From positions 1 through 64,000 of the forward strand of contig PMBI01000059.1 in the NCBI GenBank assembly GCA_003153775.1: 64,000 nt of DNA. The letters are read 5' to 3'. The translations under genes and the position numbers were made by a program. The notes beneath the pieces are model-generated. The model did not search any database. It was not told the DNA's origin and saw nothing but the letters and a program-made list of their open reading frames with translations. The stretch comes from Syntrophaceae bacterium (GTDB lineage Bacteria > Desulfobacterota > Syntrophia > Syntrophales > UBA2185). Each line of letters starts with the position of its first letter. Position 1 is the first letter of the stretch. Below, one piece after another: positions 18,985 to 27,526 of the stretch.

Positions 18985-19340
18985 ATTCACCCGAAGACCA
19001 TCGCTTCTTCCGACAATCTGTCCTACTATTTCCATCTCTCTTTAGTGGCTCTTGGGATCCTCCGCCCGGGTTGTCGCGGGTCGATGCGAGCCGCTTTCCG
19101 TGCCTCCTGTCGCCCCGTCTGTTATTAAATAATGCAAAGAAATAACGGTACTTGCGTATTATCTCTTCATGTATGATGCGGAGTAATTATTCCAGCTTAT
19201 TTTTCTTGACATCATTAGGATTATGGTGTTAGGGTGACCAACGGTCATATAATGACTATGGTTCATTTTGCAAATCAAGGCCTCGGGCAACACGTCATAC
19301 GCAGTTTTCTTTAAGTTTCAAGAGAGAAGGTTCTACCATC
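18985..19340. other. Intergenic region before the TetR gene
   Basis: No gene is visible in these 356 bases. The first ~200 bases hold nothing recognisable. The second half is A+T-rich and carries the palindrome and -10 element annotated separately at 19235-19265, plus a TTGACA at 19206 that is not correctly spaced from it. Confidence 0.6.
19235..19265 (+). promoter_or_regulatory. Probable TetR operator overlapping promoter of the beta-oxidation regulator
   Basis: TGACC-AAC-GGTCA (19235-19247) is a perfect palindrome with a 3-base centre. It abuts TATAAT (19248-19253), and an imperfect second copy TGACTATGGTTCA follows at 19253-19265. The site lies about 75 bases before the TetR gene, the usual place for an autoregulatory operator. 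Binding by that protein is inferred. Confidence 0.55.
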
Positions 19341-19970
19341 TTGGCATTCGAAAAAAGAAGAATTCGGGAAAAAGAAAACAGGAAGAGCGCCATCCTCAAA
19401 GCGGCGAGGAAACTTTTTTTTGAGAAGGGCTTCAAGTCCGTGACCGTCGAAAGCATTGCCAGGAAAGCCGAACTGAGCAAAGGCGCAGTCTACCTTTATT
19501 TCAAGAGCAAGGAGGAGATATACAGTCAGATTCTTCTTAACGACATCGACAAGTTTCACAAAAGGGTAGCCGATCTGTTTGACGACGGGGGCAAGGCGTC
19601 GGATATGCTCCGTCGCCTTTCGTCCACTTATGTGGACTTCTTTCTCCGGGACAGGGAACTCTTCAGGATCCTCATCACCTTTATGCTCCATGCCAACCAC
19701 AGCAACTTGCCGGAGGATCTTCAGAACCATATCATCAAATCCACCAATAAGACCATCTTCATGGAAAAAATATTTCAGTATGGAATTGACAGTGGAGAAT
19801 TTCAACTATCAATAAACGTGCGGCAATGCAGAAATGCCCTCTGGGGGCTGCTCAACGGCATCATCTCATTATATATATTTGTGGGGCCGGAAGCGAAGAG
19901 AGATGACCTGATCAGGTCGACCGTCAGTGCGAGCCTGGATATCTTTATCAAGGGCTTGAAGAATAGTTGA
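19341..19970 (+). CDS. TetR/AcrR-family transcriptional regulator of fatty-acid oxidation
   Basis: The TTG start follows AGAGAAGG by 11 bases. The 209-residue protein has the TetR helix-turn-helix near residues 30-58 (VESIARKAELSKGAVYLYFKSKEEIY) and an all-helical C-terminal ligand domain. Regulators of this type next to acyl-CoA dehydrogenase operons (FadR of Bacillus, PsrA-like) repress beta-oxidation genes and are released by acyl-CoA. The palindrome upstream of its own start and its position as first gene before three beta-oxidation genes support the same job here. The ligand is not determinable. Confidence 0.88.
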   Translation: MAFEKRRIREKENRKSAILKAARKLFFEKGFKSVTVESIARKAELSKGAVYLYFKSKEEIYSQILLNDIDKFHKRVADLFDDGGKASDMLRRLSSTYVDFFLRDRELFRILITFMLHANHSNLPEDLQNHIIKSTNKTIFMEKIFQYGIDSGEFQLSINVRQCRNALWGLLNGIISLYIFVGPEAKRDDLIRSTVSASLDIFIKGLKNS

Positions 19971-19993
19971 CCGCGAGCTCGCAAGCCCGGTCA
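19968..19993. promoter_or_regulatory. Hairpin between regulator and beta-oxidation genes
   Basis: The stop codon of the TetR gene starts an inverted repeat: TGACCG at the 5' side pairs with CGGTCA at the 3' side around the inner palindrome GCGAGCTCGC. No T-run follows, so it is a weak terminator, an RNA processing site or, given the TGACC/GGTCA arms, a spaced operator. A second palindrome GAACTATAGTTC lies at 20017-20028. Confidence 0.4.
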
Positions 19994-20071
19994 TTCTTGC
20001 CGGTATCAGAAGTGCAGAACTATAGTTCTTCGCGGAAAAAATGAACGGACGTAATTGAAGGGAGGTTTAGT

Positions 20072-21937
20072 ATGAGTAACTTGCTCGTTAACGCGAGAGA
20101 TCAGCAGTTTGTTCTCTTTGAGCAGCTTGGCATAGAGAAATTGTTCGAGAATGAGACGTTTGCCGACTTTTCCAAAGAGACGGTTCTTATGATGCAGAGC
20201 GAGGCGGAGAAGATGGCGGTGAATGTATTTCTTCCGGCATACCCCCTTGGGGATAAGGAGGGTTGCACCTTTAAGGACGGGAAAGTATATGCCCCCGCAA
20301 GCTTTCACGAGGTCTTCAAGAAGTACGTCGAAGCTGGATGGCTCTGCTCGACGGAATCCCCCGATGTGGGAGGGCAGGGGCTTCCGCTTGTTGTGAGAGC
20401 AGCCTGCCTGGAGCCAATGTTTGCAGCTAATTACGCCTTTCTGACGTACACGGGGCTCACCCACGGTGCCGCGCATTTGGTTGAAGAGTACGGCACAGAG
20501 GAGCAGAAGAAGAAATACATGTACAATATGTTCGCCGGCAAGTGGACAGGTACGATGTGCCTGACTGAACCAGGGGCGGGCACCGACGTAGGTGCCCTGA
20601 AAACAAGCGCGAAGAGATTGCCTGACGGTACATTCAGCATTACGGGGACGAAGATATTCATCTCCTGCGGCGATCATGACCTTGCGGAAAATATCGTTCA
20701 CCCTGTCCTGGCGAGGATCGAAGGAGATCCTCCGGGGACGAGGGGCATTTCCATTTTTGTCGTTCCCAAGTACAGGGTCAGGGACGACGGCACTCTCGGT
20801 GAATTCAACGACGTGAGGACGGGGAACGTCGAGCATAAGATGGGTATCAAGGGGTCTGCAACCTGTACGCTGAATTTCGGCGACGAGGGGAAGTGCATTG
20901 GTGAACTTCTCGGAAAAGAGCGTCAAGGCATGAGAATAATGTTCCTCATGATGAACGCATCGCGGATGGACGTGGGGATGCAAGGCCTTGGTCATGCAAC
21001 GGCGGCGTACGAGCATGCCGTTCAATATGCAAAGGACAGGATACAGGGGGTCGCTATATGGGACATGAAGAATCCCGATGCCAAAGCCGTTCCTATTATC
21101 CAGCATCCGGACATCAGGAGAAAGCTTCTGTGGATGAAGGCCCACTTAGAAGGCATAAGGGCGCTCCTCTACTTCACCTGGTTCTGCATGGATCTGGTTA
21201 GAGTATCAAAAACGGAAGGAGAGAGAGAGAAATGGCATGGACTGGTCGACCTTCTTACACCTGTGTGCAAGGCATATTCTTCGGAAAAGGCGCAATTGAT
21301 CTGCTCATATGCCATCGACGTCTATGGCGGTTACGGCTACTGCTCCGAATATCCGGTCGAGCAGTATTTCAGGGACTGTAAAATAGCCAGCATCTATGAG
21401 GGGACAAACGGTATCCAGGCTCTCGACCTGGTCGGCAGGAAACTCGGCCAGCGAAAAGGCGCGGACGTCATGAACATGTTCAGTGAGATTAGTACGTCCA
21501 TCGCGAAATTGAAACAGATTGAAGATCTCAAGGGACACGTCGCCTTCCTCGAAGAGGCCTACAGTGCGCTGATCGATCTCACCATGCATTTTGCACAGCT
21601 CGGGAAGAGCGCGGGGTTTCTGATGCCGGTCTTGAATGCGGCCCCATACCTTGATATTCTTGGCGACGTAATAATCGGGCATTTCCTGATGCAGGCCGCC
21701 GGCATTGCCGAAGAGAAGCTGAATGCAATTTACGCCGAAAGAGGCATCGAAGAATCAAAAGCGAAGAAGCGTGCATTGATCCATGAAGATCCTGATGTTG
21801 CGTTCTATTACGGCAAGAATGCGGCGGCCCGGTTTTTTACGGCTGATGTTCTTTCTTCCGTAAAGTCCAGGTGTGAAGCCATCAAATTCGGCGAGAGAGT
21901 TCCCATTGAAATGGCGGAAGAATCTTTTACGTATTAA
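20072..21937 (+). CDS. Acyl-CoA dehydrogenase
   Basis: The 621-residue flavoprotein oxidises acyl-CoA to trans-2-enoyl-CoA. LTEPGAGTDVGALKT near residue 166 is the FAD/substrate signature. ITGTKIFISCGDHD follows, and the catalytic glutamate is Glu443 in IYEGTNGIQ. The extra ~150 C-terminal residues place it in the long acyl-CoA dehydrogenase subgroup, with a C-terminal helical extension, common in deltaproteobacteria. It has a GGGAGG ribosome site and lies 15 bases before the HADH/ECH gene. In syntrophic anaerobes such enzymes pass electrons to electron-transfer flavoprotein. No etf genes are visible in the window. Confidence 0.93.
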   Translation: MSNLLVNARDQQFVLFEQLGIEKLFENETFADFSKETVLMMQSEAEKMAVNVFLPAYPLGDKEGCTFKDGKVYAPASFHEVFKKYVEAGWLCSTESPDVGGQGLPLVVRAACLEPMFAANYAFLTYTGLTHGAAHLVEEYGTEEQKKKYMYNMFAGKWTGTMCLTEPGAGTDVGALKTSAKRLPDGTFSITGTKIFISCGDHDLAENIVHPVLARIEGDPPGTRGISIFVVPKYRVRDDGTLGEFNDVRTGNVEHKMGIKGSATCTLNFGDEGKCIGELLGKERQGMRIMFLMMNASRMDVGMQGLGHATAAYEHAVQYAKDRIQGVAIWDMKNPDAKAVPIIQHPDIRRKLLWMKAHLEGIRALLYFTWFCMDLVRVSKTEGEREKWHGLVDLLTPVCKAYSSEKAQLICSYAIDVYGGYGYCSEYPVEQYFRDCKIASIYEGTNGIQALDLVGRKLGQRKGADVMNMFSEISTSIAKLKQIEDLKGHVAFLEEAYSALIDLTMHFAQLGKSAGFLMPVLNAAPYLDILGDVIIGHFLMQAAGIAEEKLNAIYAERGIEESKAKKRALIHEDPDVAFYYGKNAAARFFTADVLSSVKSRCEAIKFGERVPIEMAEESFTY

Positions 21938-21952
21938 GCAAGGAGGAAAAGT

Positions 21953-24370
21953 ATGTCGTACAATATTAAAAAGGCTGCAGTCTTGGGTGCAGGGGTCATG
22001 GGAGCCTCCATAGCGGCGCATCTGACCAATGCGGGGATCGGGTGTGTACTCCTCGATATCATTCCACCTGAACTTACGGAAGAGGACAAGCGAAAGGGCC
22101 TGACCGAAAAGAGCCCCGAATGGCGAAACAGGTTTGCTGCAAACGGGCTTAATGCCGTTTCGAAATCCAAACCTGCTTCCTTCTACACAAAGAAAAACGC
22201 GTCGATGATCAAGATCGGAAATTTTGAAGACAACCTCACGTGGCTCTCCGACGTGGACTGGGTCATTGAAGTTGTGATCGAGAATCTCAAGATAAAGCAG
22301 GAGCTGTTTGCAAAGGTCGAAAAAGTGATAAAGCCGGACTGCATCGTCACGACAAATACGTCAGGCATACCCATCAAGGACATCTCCGCCAATTTCGGTC
22401 CAAAGCTGAAGGCTAACTTTCTGGGAACGCATTTTTTCAACCCTCCCCGCTATATGCGGCTGCTGGAAGTCATTCCCGGTGCGGCGACGAAAAAAGAGAT
22501 CGTGGATTACATGGTGGAGTTCTGCGAGCGGGTGTTGGGCAAGGGCGTCGTAATCTGCAAGGACGTCCCTAATTTTGTCGGAAACCGAATCGGCGTCTTC
22601 GACATATCGAATGCCGTGCGGCTGATGGCGGAAAAGAAGATGCGGATCGATGAAATAGACGCTGTCATAGGAAAAGCCCTCGGGAGACCTGGTTCCGCGA
22701 TCTTTGGCACCCTTGATCTCGTGGGTCTGGACACAGGCCACCATGTGATGAAGAACCTCTATGAAGCAGTTCCCGACGACGAGATGCGGGATATGTTCAT
22801 TCCTTCGGACGTCATGAACGCGATGATGGAACGCAAATGGCTCGGGAACAAGACAAAGCAGGGTTTCTACAAGCGGGCGCCGGGCGGCAAGGGCAAGAAG
22901 GAAAAACTGGTTCTCGACTATACCACCATGGAGTACATGCCGGCGACCAGACCGAAGTTCGACTCTATTTCGCAGGCAAAGAAGATGGAAGACGACGTTC
23001 CCAAGATGATCAGGACCGTATTTAACGGGACGGACAAAGCGGCGGAACTCGCCCGCGAATATCTCTGCAACAATTTCATTTACGCCGCCAATCGCGTGCC
23101 GGAGATTTGCGACAGCATTGTCGCCATAGACAACGCCATGAAATGGGGCTACAACCACCAGCTTGGCCCGTTCGAGACCTGGGATGCCGTGGGCGTCCGG
23201 GCGGCGGTTGACGTGATGAAGAAACTGGGCAAGCAGGTCCCCAAGAAGATCGACCAAATGCTCGGAGCCGGCTTTGAGTCATTCTACACAAAGAAGAATG
23301 ATGAGCTTTATTACTATGATTTCGAAACGAAGAGTTATGTGAAGCTGAAGGACAACCCTACGATCATAATTCTCCCCGCCCTCAAGGAGAGAAAGAAGAT
23401 CGTGAAGCAGAATCCGGGTGCAAGCTTAATTGACATAGGCGACGGGGTTATCTGCCTTGAATTCCATACGAAGATGAACTCCGTGGATCAGTACATCGTC
23501 CAGATGATGATGGATGGCTGCGACATCGTGGAAAAGGATTTTGCAGGGATGATTGTGGGCAACCACGCTGTGAACTTCTCTGTCGGCGCAAATGTATTCA
23601 TGGTTCTTGTGGGCGCCCAGAAAGGCGACTGGGACGTTCTCGAGAAGATGGTGGAGGACTTCCAGAATGCCAATATGAGAATGAAGTATCTCGCCAAGCC
23701 GGTTGTCACGGCCCCTGCAGGCATGGCCCTCGGCGGCGGCTGCGAGATCGCCATGCATGCCGCGAAATGCCAGCCCTGCGGAGAAACATACATGGGCCTC
23801 GTGGAAGTCGGCGTCGGTGTGATACCTGCAGGAGGCGGCTGCAAAGAATTGATGGTGAGAGTCACCGAAGGAATTCCCGACGGCGCCATTGCAGCGGGCT
23901 TGAACCTTCAGCATTTCTATTCGAAGGCATTCGAAAATATAGCCATGGCAAAGGTCGCGACGAGCGCCGCCGAAGCTATGGAACTGGGGTACGTCAGGAA
24001 GACGGATAACATCAGCATGAACAGGGATCAGCAGATATGGGACGCGAAACAGATTGTCCTCGGTCTCTCAAAGTTTTATAAAAAATCTAAGCCTGCGCTT
24101 ATTCCCGTCATGGGCGAGAACCTGCGGGGCATGTGCAGCTCCGTTGTGTACAACATGAGACAGGGGAATTTCATTTCGGACTATGACGTCCACATTGCCG
24201 GAAAGCTCGCCTATATCCTCTCCGGCGGTGACTGTGCGGAAGGCACCCTGGTTACGGAACAGGAAATCCTGAACCTGGAGAGAGAGGCGTTTTTGAGCCT
24301 CTGCGGCGAGCAGAAGACCCAGGACAGGATCATGCACTTGCTGAACACGGGCAAGCCTTTGCGCAACTGA
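21953..24370 (+). CDS. 3-hydroxyacyl-CoA dehydrogenase / enoyl-CoA hydratase fusion (FadN-type order)
   Basis: The 805-residue bifunctional enzyme performs hydration of enoyl-CoA and NAD-dependent oxidation of 3-hydroxyacyl-CoA. The dehydrogenase comes first: VLGAGVMGASIAAHL near residue 10 binds NAD, and GTHFFNPPRYM near 160 carries the catalytic histidine. The hydratase half starts near 470, with APAGMALGGGCEIAMHA near 585 and VGVGVIPAGGG near 622. This order is that of Bacillus FadN, opposite to E. coli FadB. It starts 15 bases behind the acyl-CoA dehydrogenase with a GGAGG site, and thiolase follows, so the three form one beta-oxidation operon. Confidence 0.93.
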   Translation: MSYNIKKAAVLGAGVMGASIAAHLTNAGIGCVLLDIIPPELTEEDKRKGLTEKSPEWRNRFAANGLNAVSKSKPASFYTKKNASMIKIGNFEDNLTWLSDVDWVIEVVIENLKIKQELFAKVEKVIKPDCIVTTNTSGIPIKDISANFGPKLKANFLGTHFFNPPRYMRLLEVIPGAATKKEIVDYMVEFCERVLGKGVVICKDVPNFVGNRIGVFDISNAVRLMAEKKMRIDEIDAVIGKALGRPGSAIFGTLDLVGLDTGHHVMKNLYEAVPDDEMRDMFIPSDVMNAMMERKWLGNKTKQGFYKRAPGGKGKKEKLVLDYTTMEYMPATRPKFDSISQAKKMEDDVPKMIRTVFNGTDKAAELAREYLCNNFIYAANRVPEICDSIVAIDNAMKWGYNHQLGPFETWDAVGVRAAVDVMKKLGKQVPKKIDQMLGAGFESFYTKKNDELYYYDFETKSYVKLKDNPTIIILPALKERKKIVKQNPGASLIDIGDGVICLEFHTKMNSVDQYIVQMMMDGCDIVEKDFAGMIVGNHAVNFSVGANVFMVLVGAQKGDWDVLEKMVEDFQNANMRMKYLAKPVVTAPAGMALGGGCEIAMHAAKCQPCGETYMGLVEVGVGVIPAGGGCKELMVRVTEGIPDGAIAAGLNLQHFYSKAFENIAMAKVATSAAEAMELGYVRKTDNISMNRDQQIWDAKQIVLGLSKFYKKSKPALIPVMGENLRGMCSSVVYNMRQGNFISDYDVHIAGKLAYILSGGDCAEGTLVTEQEILNLEREAFLSLCGEQKTQDRIMHLLNTGKPLRN

Positions 24371-24441
24371 TGGGAGGAGACATCTTAAATAATCTGAAAC
24401 GGGGTTTAGCTGAACGGCTTCGTTAATGAAGGAGGAATATT

Positions 24442-25629
24442 ATGAGTGATGCTGTTATCGTCGAATCTGTGAGAAGCCCGGGCGGTCGCTACAAGAGAGG
24501 CGGGCTTGCGTATACCCGGGGTGATGAAATAGGTATTCAGGTGATGAAGGGACTGATAGCCCGGGTTCCCCAACTGAAACTGGAAGACGTGGACGACGTA
24601 ATTTGTGGGTGTGCCTTTCCGGAAGCAGAGCAGGGCATGAACCTGGCAATGGTCATAGCGATGGGAGCGGGCATTCCGGTTACCGTCTCCGCCATGACAA
24701 TCAACCGTTTCTGTTCTTCGGGGCTGCAGGCGATTGCCGATGCTACAGCGAAAATCAGGGCGGGCTGGTCGTCCGTGATAATCGCTGGGGGCTGTGAGAG
24801 CATGTCCCACGTCCCTATGGGAGGGAACGTCTACCGTCCTCATCCCGACTGGGGAGACCTGCCGAACGTCTATGTGTCGATGGGCATTACTGCGGAGAAC
24901 GTTGCCGCCAATTATAAGGTGCCGCGCGAGGAGCAGGACAGGTTCGGTCTGGATAGCAACCGCAAGGCTAACGAGGCGATTAAGGCGGGCAAGTTCAAAG
25001 ATGAAATCATTCCCATCAACGCCTATCGCTATGCAAAATCAAAGAGCGGCAAGAGGGTTAGGGAACAGTTCGTATTTGACATGGATGACGGTGTGAGATG
25101 GCCGACGACGATGGAGGATCTCGGACGCTTGAAGTCGCCTTTCAAACAGGGCGGTTCGGTTACTGCGGGTAATTCATCGCAGATGACTGACGGCGCCGGG
25201 TTTACCATGTTGATGAGCGACGAAAAGGCCAGGGCATACGGATTGAAGCCCATCGCGAAGCTGACCCACTTCGCTGTTGCCGGCTGCAAGCCGGAAGAGA
25301 TGGGCATAGGGCCGGCCCTCGCGATACCCAAGGTTCTTAAAATGGCAGAATTGACAACGAAGGACATTGACGTTTACGAAATTAATGAGGCCTTCGCCTC
25401 TCAGGCCCTCTACTCTATAAAGGTTGTAGGCATTGAAGACAGGCTCGCCGCAGGTGATATCAATCCTAACGGCGGCGCCATTGCCCTCGGGCATCCCCTC
25501 GGCGCCACAGGAGGCAAGCTGACGGCGCAGCTCCTCTATGAATTGAAAAGACGCAAGGGAAAAAGAGGCATAGTCTCCATGTGCATCGCGGGAGGAATGG
25601 GCGCGGCGGGCATCTTCGAGATGCTGTAG
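24442..25629 (+). CDS. Acetyl-CoA acyltransferase (thiolase)
   Basis: The 395-residue protein has all thiolase motifs. The acyl-accepting Cys91 sits in NRFCSSGLQA, NEAFASQ lies near 317, GHPLGATGG near 350 holds the active histidine, and CIAGGMGAAG near 382 holds the second cysteine. It cleaves 3-ketoacyl-CoA to acetyl-CoA and a shortened acyl-CoA, completing the beta-oxidation cycle with the two genes upstream. The start has AAGGAGG. A rho-independent terminator follows 25 bases after the stop, closing the operon. Confidence 0.93.
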   Translation: MSDAVIVESVRSPGGRYKRGGLAYTRGDEIGIQVMKGLIARVPQLKLEDVDDVICGCAFPEAEQGMNLAMVIAMGAGIPVTVSAMTINRFCSSGLQAIADATAKIRAGWSSVIIAGGCESMSHVPMGGNVYRPHPDWGDLPNVYVSMGITAENVAANYKVPREEQDRFGLDSNRKANEAIKAGKFKDEIIPINAYRYAKSKSGKRVREQFVFDMDDGVRWPTTMEDLGRLKSPFKQGGSVTAGNSSQMTDGAGFTMLMSDEKARAYGLKPIAKLTHFAVAGCKPEEMGIGPALAIPKVLKMAELTTKDIDVYEINEAFASQALYSIKVVGIEDRLAAGDINPNGGAIALGHPLGATGGKLTAQLLYELKRRKGKRGIVSMCIAGGMGAAGIFEML

Positions 25630-25652
25630 CGTTCCCTATTTGGTCTGTAAAG

Positions 25653-25687
25653 AAAAAGCCGTGGTTCCTGGTGCCACGGCTTTTTTT
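25653..25687. terminator. Rho-independent terminator, probably bidirectional
   Basis: GCCGTGG (25658-25664) and CCACGGC (25674-25680) form a 7-bp G+C-rich stem with a nine-base loop. A run of five A precedes it and seven T follow. It lies between the convergent thiolase and queC genes and can serve both. Confidence 0.9.
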
Positions 25688-25702
25688 ATTCTAAAGTTAT
25701 TC

Positions 25703-26398
25703 TCAGTCGATATAGATCGTGGGGTCGGGAATCCCGGCCTCGGCAAACCCCTTCTTCCGCAGAACGCAGCTGTCGCACCGGCCGCAGGCATGCTCCTCCG
25801 GCGAAGGATCGTAGCAGCTGTGGGTCATGCTGTAGTCGAGGCCCAGTTCGTTCCCGCGCCTGATGATATCGGCTTTTGACATTGCGATAAGGGGCGTCCT
25901 TATTCTTACTCTGGTCTTTCCCTCCACTGTGGCCTTGGTTGCGAGATTGGCCATCTTCTCGAAGGCCGCAATATACTCAGGCCGGCAGTCAGGATAACCG
26001 CTGTAATCGACGGCGGTAACACCGATGAATATGTCCGGAACCTGGAGAACCTCCGCCCACGCCAGCGCGTAGGAAAGGAAGATCGTGTTTCTCGCGGGCA
26101 CGTACGTGACAGGGATGCTTCCCTGCATATCTTTCTCATCGCGGCCTTTGGGAACTTCTATATCGTCGGTGAGGGCCGATCCCCCGAAGGCTCGCAGATC
26201 GATATTGACGACGAGGTGTTTCCTCGCGCCGAGGAAACGGGCAACCCTCTTTGCCGCTTCCATCTCCAGAGAATGGCGCTGGCCATAGAAAAAACTCAGA
26301 CTGTAAATCTCGTAACCTTCCGCTTTGGCCATGGCCATTGCTGTCGTGGAGTCGATGCCGCCGCTGGAAAGAACGACGGCCTTCTTGTGATGGCTCAT
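25703..26398 (-). CDS. queC: 7-cyano-7-deazaguanine synthase QueC
   Basis: The 231-residue protein has the PP-loop SSGGIDSTT near residue 12. Four zinc-binding cysteines in [17 protein letters not shown] lie near the C-terminus, both diagnostic of QueC. It converts 7-carboxy-7-deazaguanine to preQ0 with ATP and ammonia. It is the last gene of an operon in which queE and queD lie directly upstream, with a 10-base gap to queE. QueF is not in the window, so the route from preQ0 to preQ1 must be encoded elsewhere. Confidence 0.95.
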   Translation of the reverse strand: MSHHKKAVVLSSGGIDSTTAMAMAKAEGYEIYSLSFFYGQRHSLEMEAAKRVARFLGARKHLVVNIDLRAFGGSALTDDIEVPKGRDEKDMQGSIPVTYVPARNTIFLSYALAWAEVLQVPDIFIGVTAVDYSGYPDCRPEYIAAFEKMANLATKATVEGKTRVRIRTPLIAMSKADIIRRGNELGLDYSMTHSCYDPSPEEHACGRCDSCVLRKKGFAEAGIPDPTIYID

Positions 26399-26408
26399 AG
26401 AGCTTCTT

Positions 26409-27053
26409 CTAAACCCCCCTGGTTTCAGAGCCCCAGATGACCTTGTGGAGCTGGATCTGCACTCTTACATTGAGATGATCCGCGAGTATCCATCGTGCCA
26501 GAAGTTCCGGATTAATTTTTCCGTAGACAGGTGAAAAGAGAGGCGGCTTGATATTTTCGTTGGCGCTGTTTATGAAAGACAGGATGTTTTTCGCGTAATC
26601 GTAGTCCTCCCTGCTTCCTATGGCAAACTTGATTTCGTCTTTCGTCTGGAGCCTCTTGAGATTCGCAAGTTCGTTCTTCGCTGCCTCTCCGCTTGAGGGG
26701 CATTTAATGTCCACGATCTTCACACAGCGGTCGTCGATTGCGCTTATGTCCATGCTGCCGTTGGTCTCGAGGAGCACCTCGAAGCCCATATCGAGCAGCT
26801 TCCGTATGAGAAGGGGCGTGTCTTTCTGCATCAGGGGTTCGCCGCCCGTGATTTCAACCAGCGCGCATCGGGGGGAGGTTATCCTGTCGATGATATCTCC
26901 CAGCTCGAGATCTTCGCCTTCGTCATATGCATAACGAGTGTCGCAGTACGAACACCTGAGGTTGCATCCGGTAAGCCTGACAAAAACGCAGGGCCTCCCG
27001 GCATAGGAAGACTCGCCCTGGATGCTGTAGAAAATCTCATTTACCTTCAGCAA
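26409..27053 (-). CDS. queE: 7-carboxy-7-deazaguanine synthase QueE (radical SAM)
   Basis: The 214-residue protein opens [19 protein letters not shown] and has the radical-SAM cluster Cys30-x3-Cys34-x2-Cys37 ([11 protein letters not shown]). ITGGEPLMQ near residue 70 binds SAM. It rearranges 6-carboxytetrahydropterin to 7-carboxy-7-deazaguanine. Its start abuts the stop of queD with no gap, so the two are translationally coupled. Confidence 0.95.
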   Translation of the reverse strand: MLKVNEIFYSIQGESSYAGRPCVFVRLTGCNLRCSYCDTRYAYDEGEDLELGDIIDRITSPRCALVEITGGEPLMQKDTPLLIRKLLDMGFEVLLETNGSMDISAIDDRCVKIVDIKCPSSGEAAKNELANLKRLQTKDEIKFAIGSREDYDYAKNILSFINSANENIKPPLFSPVYGKINPELLARWILADHLNVRVQIQLHKVIWGSETRGV

Positions 27054-27434
27054 CTATTCCTCCCAGTAACAGGCCCCCGTCTTCGGCGTTTCGGAGACCT
27101 TCACTCTAAAAATTTTTACATTCTCCGAATTGATTCTCCCGCCGAGCTCTTTGTATAGGAATCTGGCGATATTCTCGGAAGAGGGATTTGCATGTTCGAA
27201 TGCCGGATGTTCATTCAGGAAGGAGTGGTCAAGATTTTCCATGGATTCTTTTATGGCCAGCTTCACTTCCCGGAAGTCAATGCCGATGCCTATGTCATTC
27301 AACGCCCGGCATCTCACAAAAACTTCCACTGTCCAGTTATGTCCGTGCACCTGGGAGCAGTTGCCCGGATAGCCTCGCAGGGAGTGGGCGGCGGAAAATT
27401 CGGTTGCTACCGAGATTTCAAAAATTCCCGGCAT
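27054..27434 (-). CDS. queD: 6-carboxytetrahydropterin synthase QueD
   Basis: ATG 27434 is chosen: it has GAGGAG nine bases upstream and gives the canonical 126-residue protein, whereas the open frame to 27530 overlaps the GGDEF gene. The zinc ligands are His17 (AAHSLRG), His30 and His32 (QVHGHNW), and Cys26 is the catalytic cysteine. The enzyme converts dihydroneopterin triphosphate to 6-carboxytetrahydropterin, the first committed step to queuosine. It is first of the three que genes here. Confidence 0.94.
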   Translation of the reverse strand: MPGIFEISVATEFSAAHSLRGYPGNCSQVHGHNWTVEVFVRCRALNDIGIGIDFREVKLAIKESMENLDHSFLNEHPAFEHANPSSENIARFLYKELGGRINSENVKIFRVKVSETPKTGACYWEE

Positions 27435-27526
27435 AAATGCTCGCTCCTCTTTGTAATTATTAAGCGGCTCCGACGATGTTCCGATACCGACCGAGAGGGC
27501 AGTTGCCTGAAGAGCCATCAGCATGA

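Noticed and set aside
22361-23257. Open - strand frame of 298 codons
   Set aside because: It is antisense to the HADH/ECH gene; its His-rich composition is an artefact of the complementary strand.
27435-27526. preQ1 riboswitch before queD
   Set aside because: The 92 bases between the GGDEF gene and queD show no preQ1 core, and queD appears co-transcribed.
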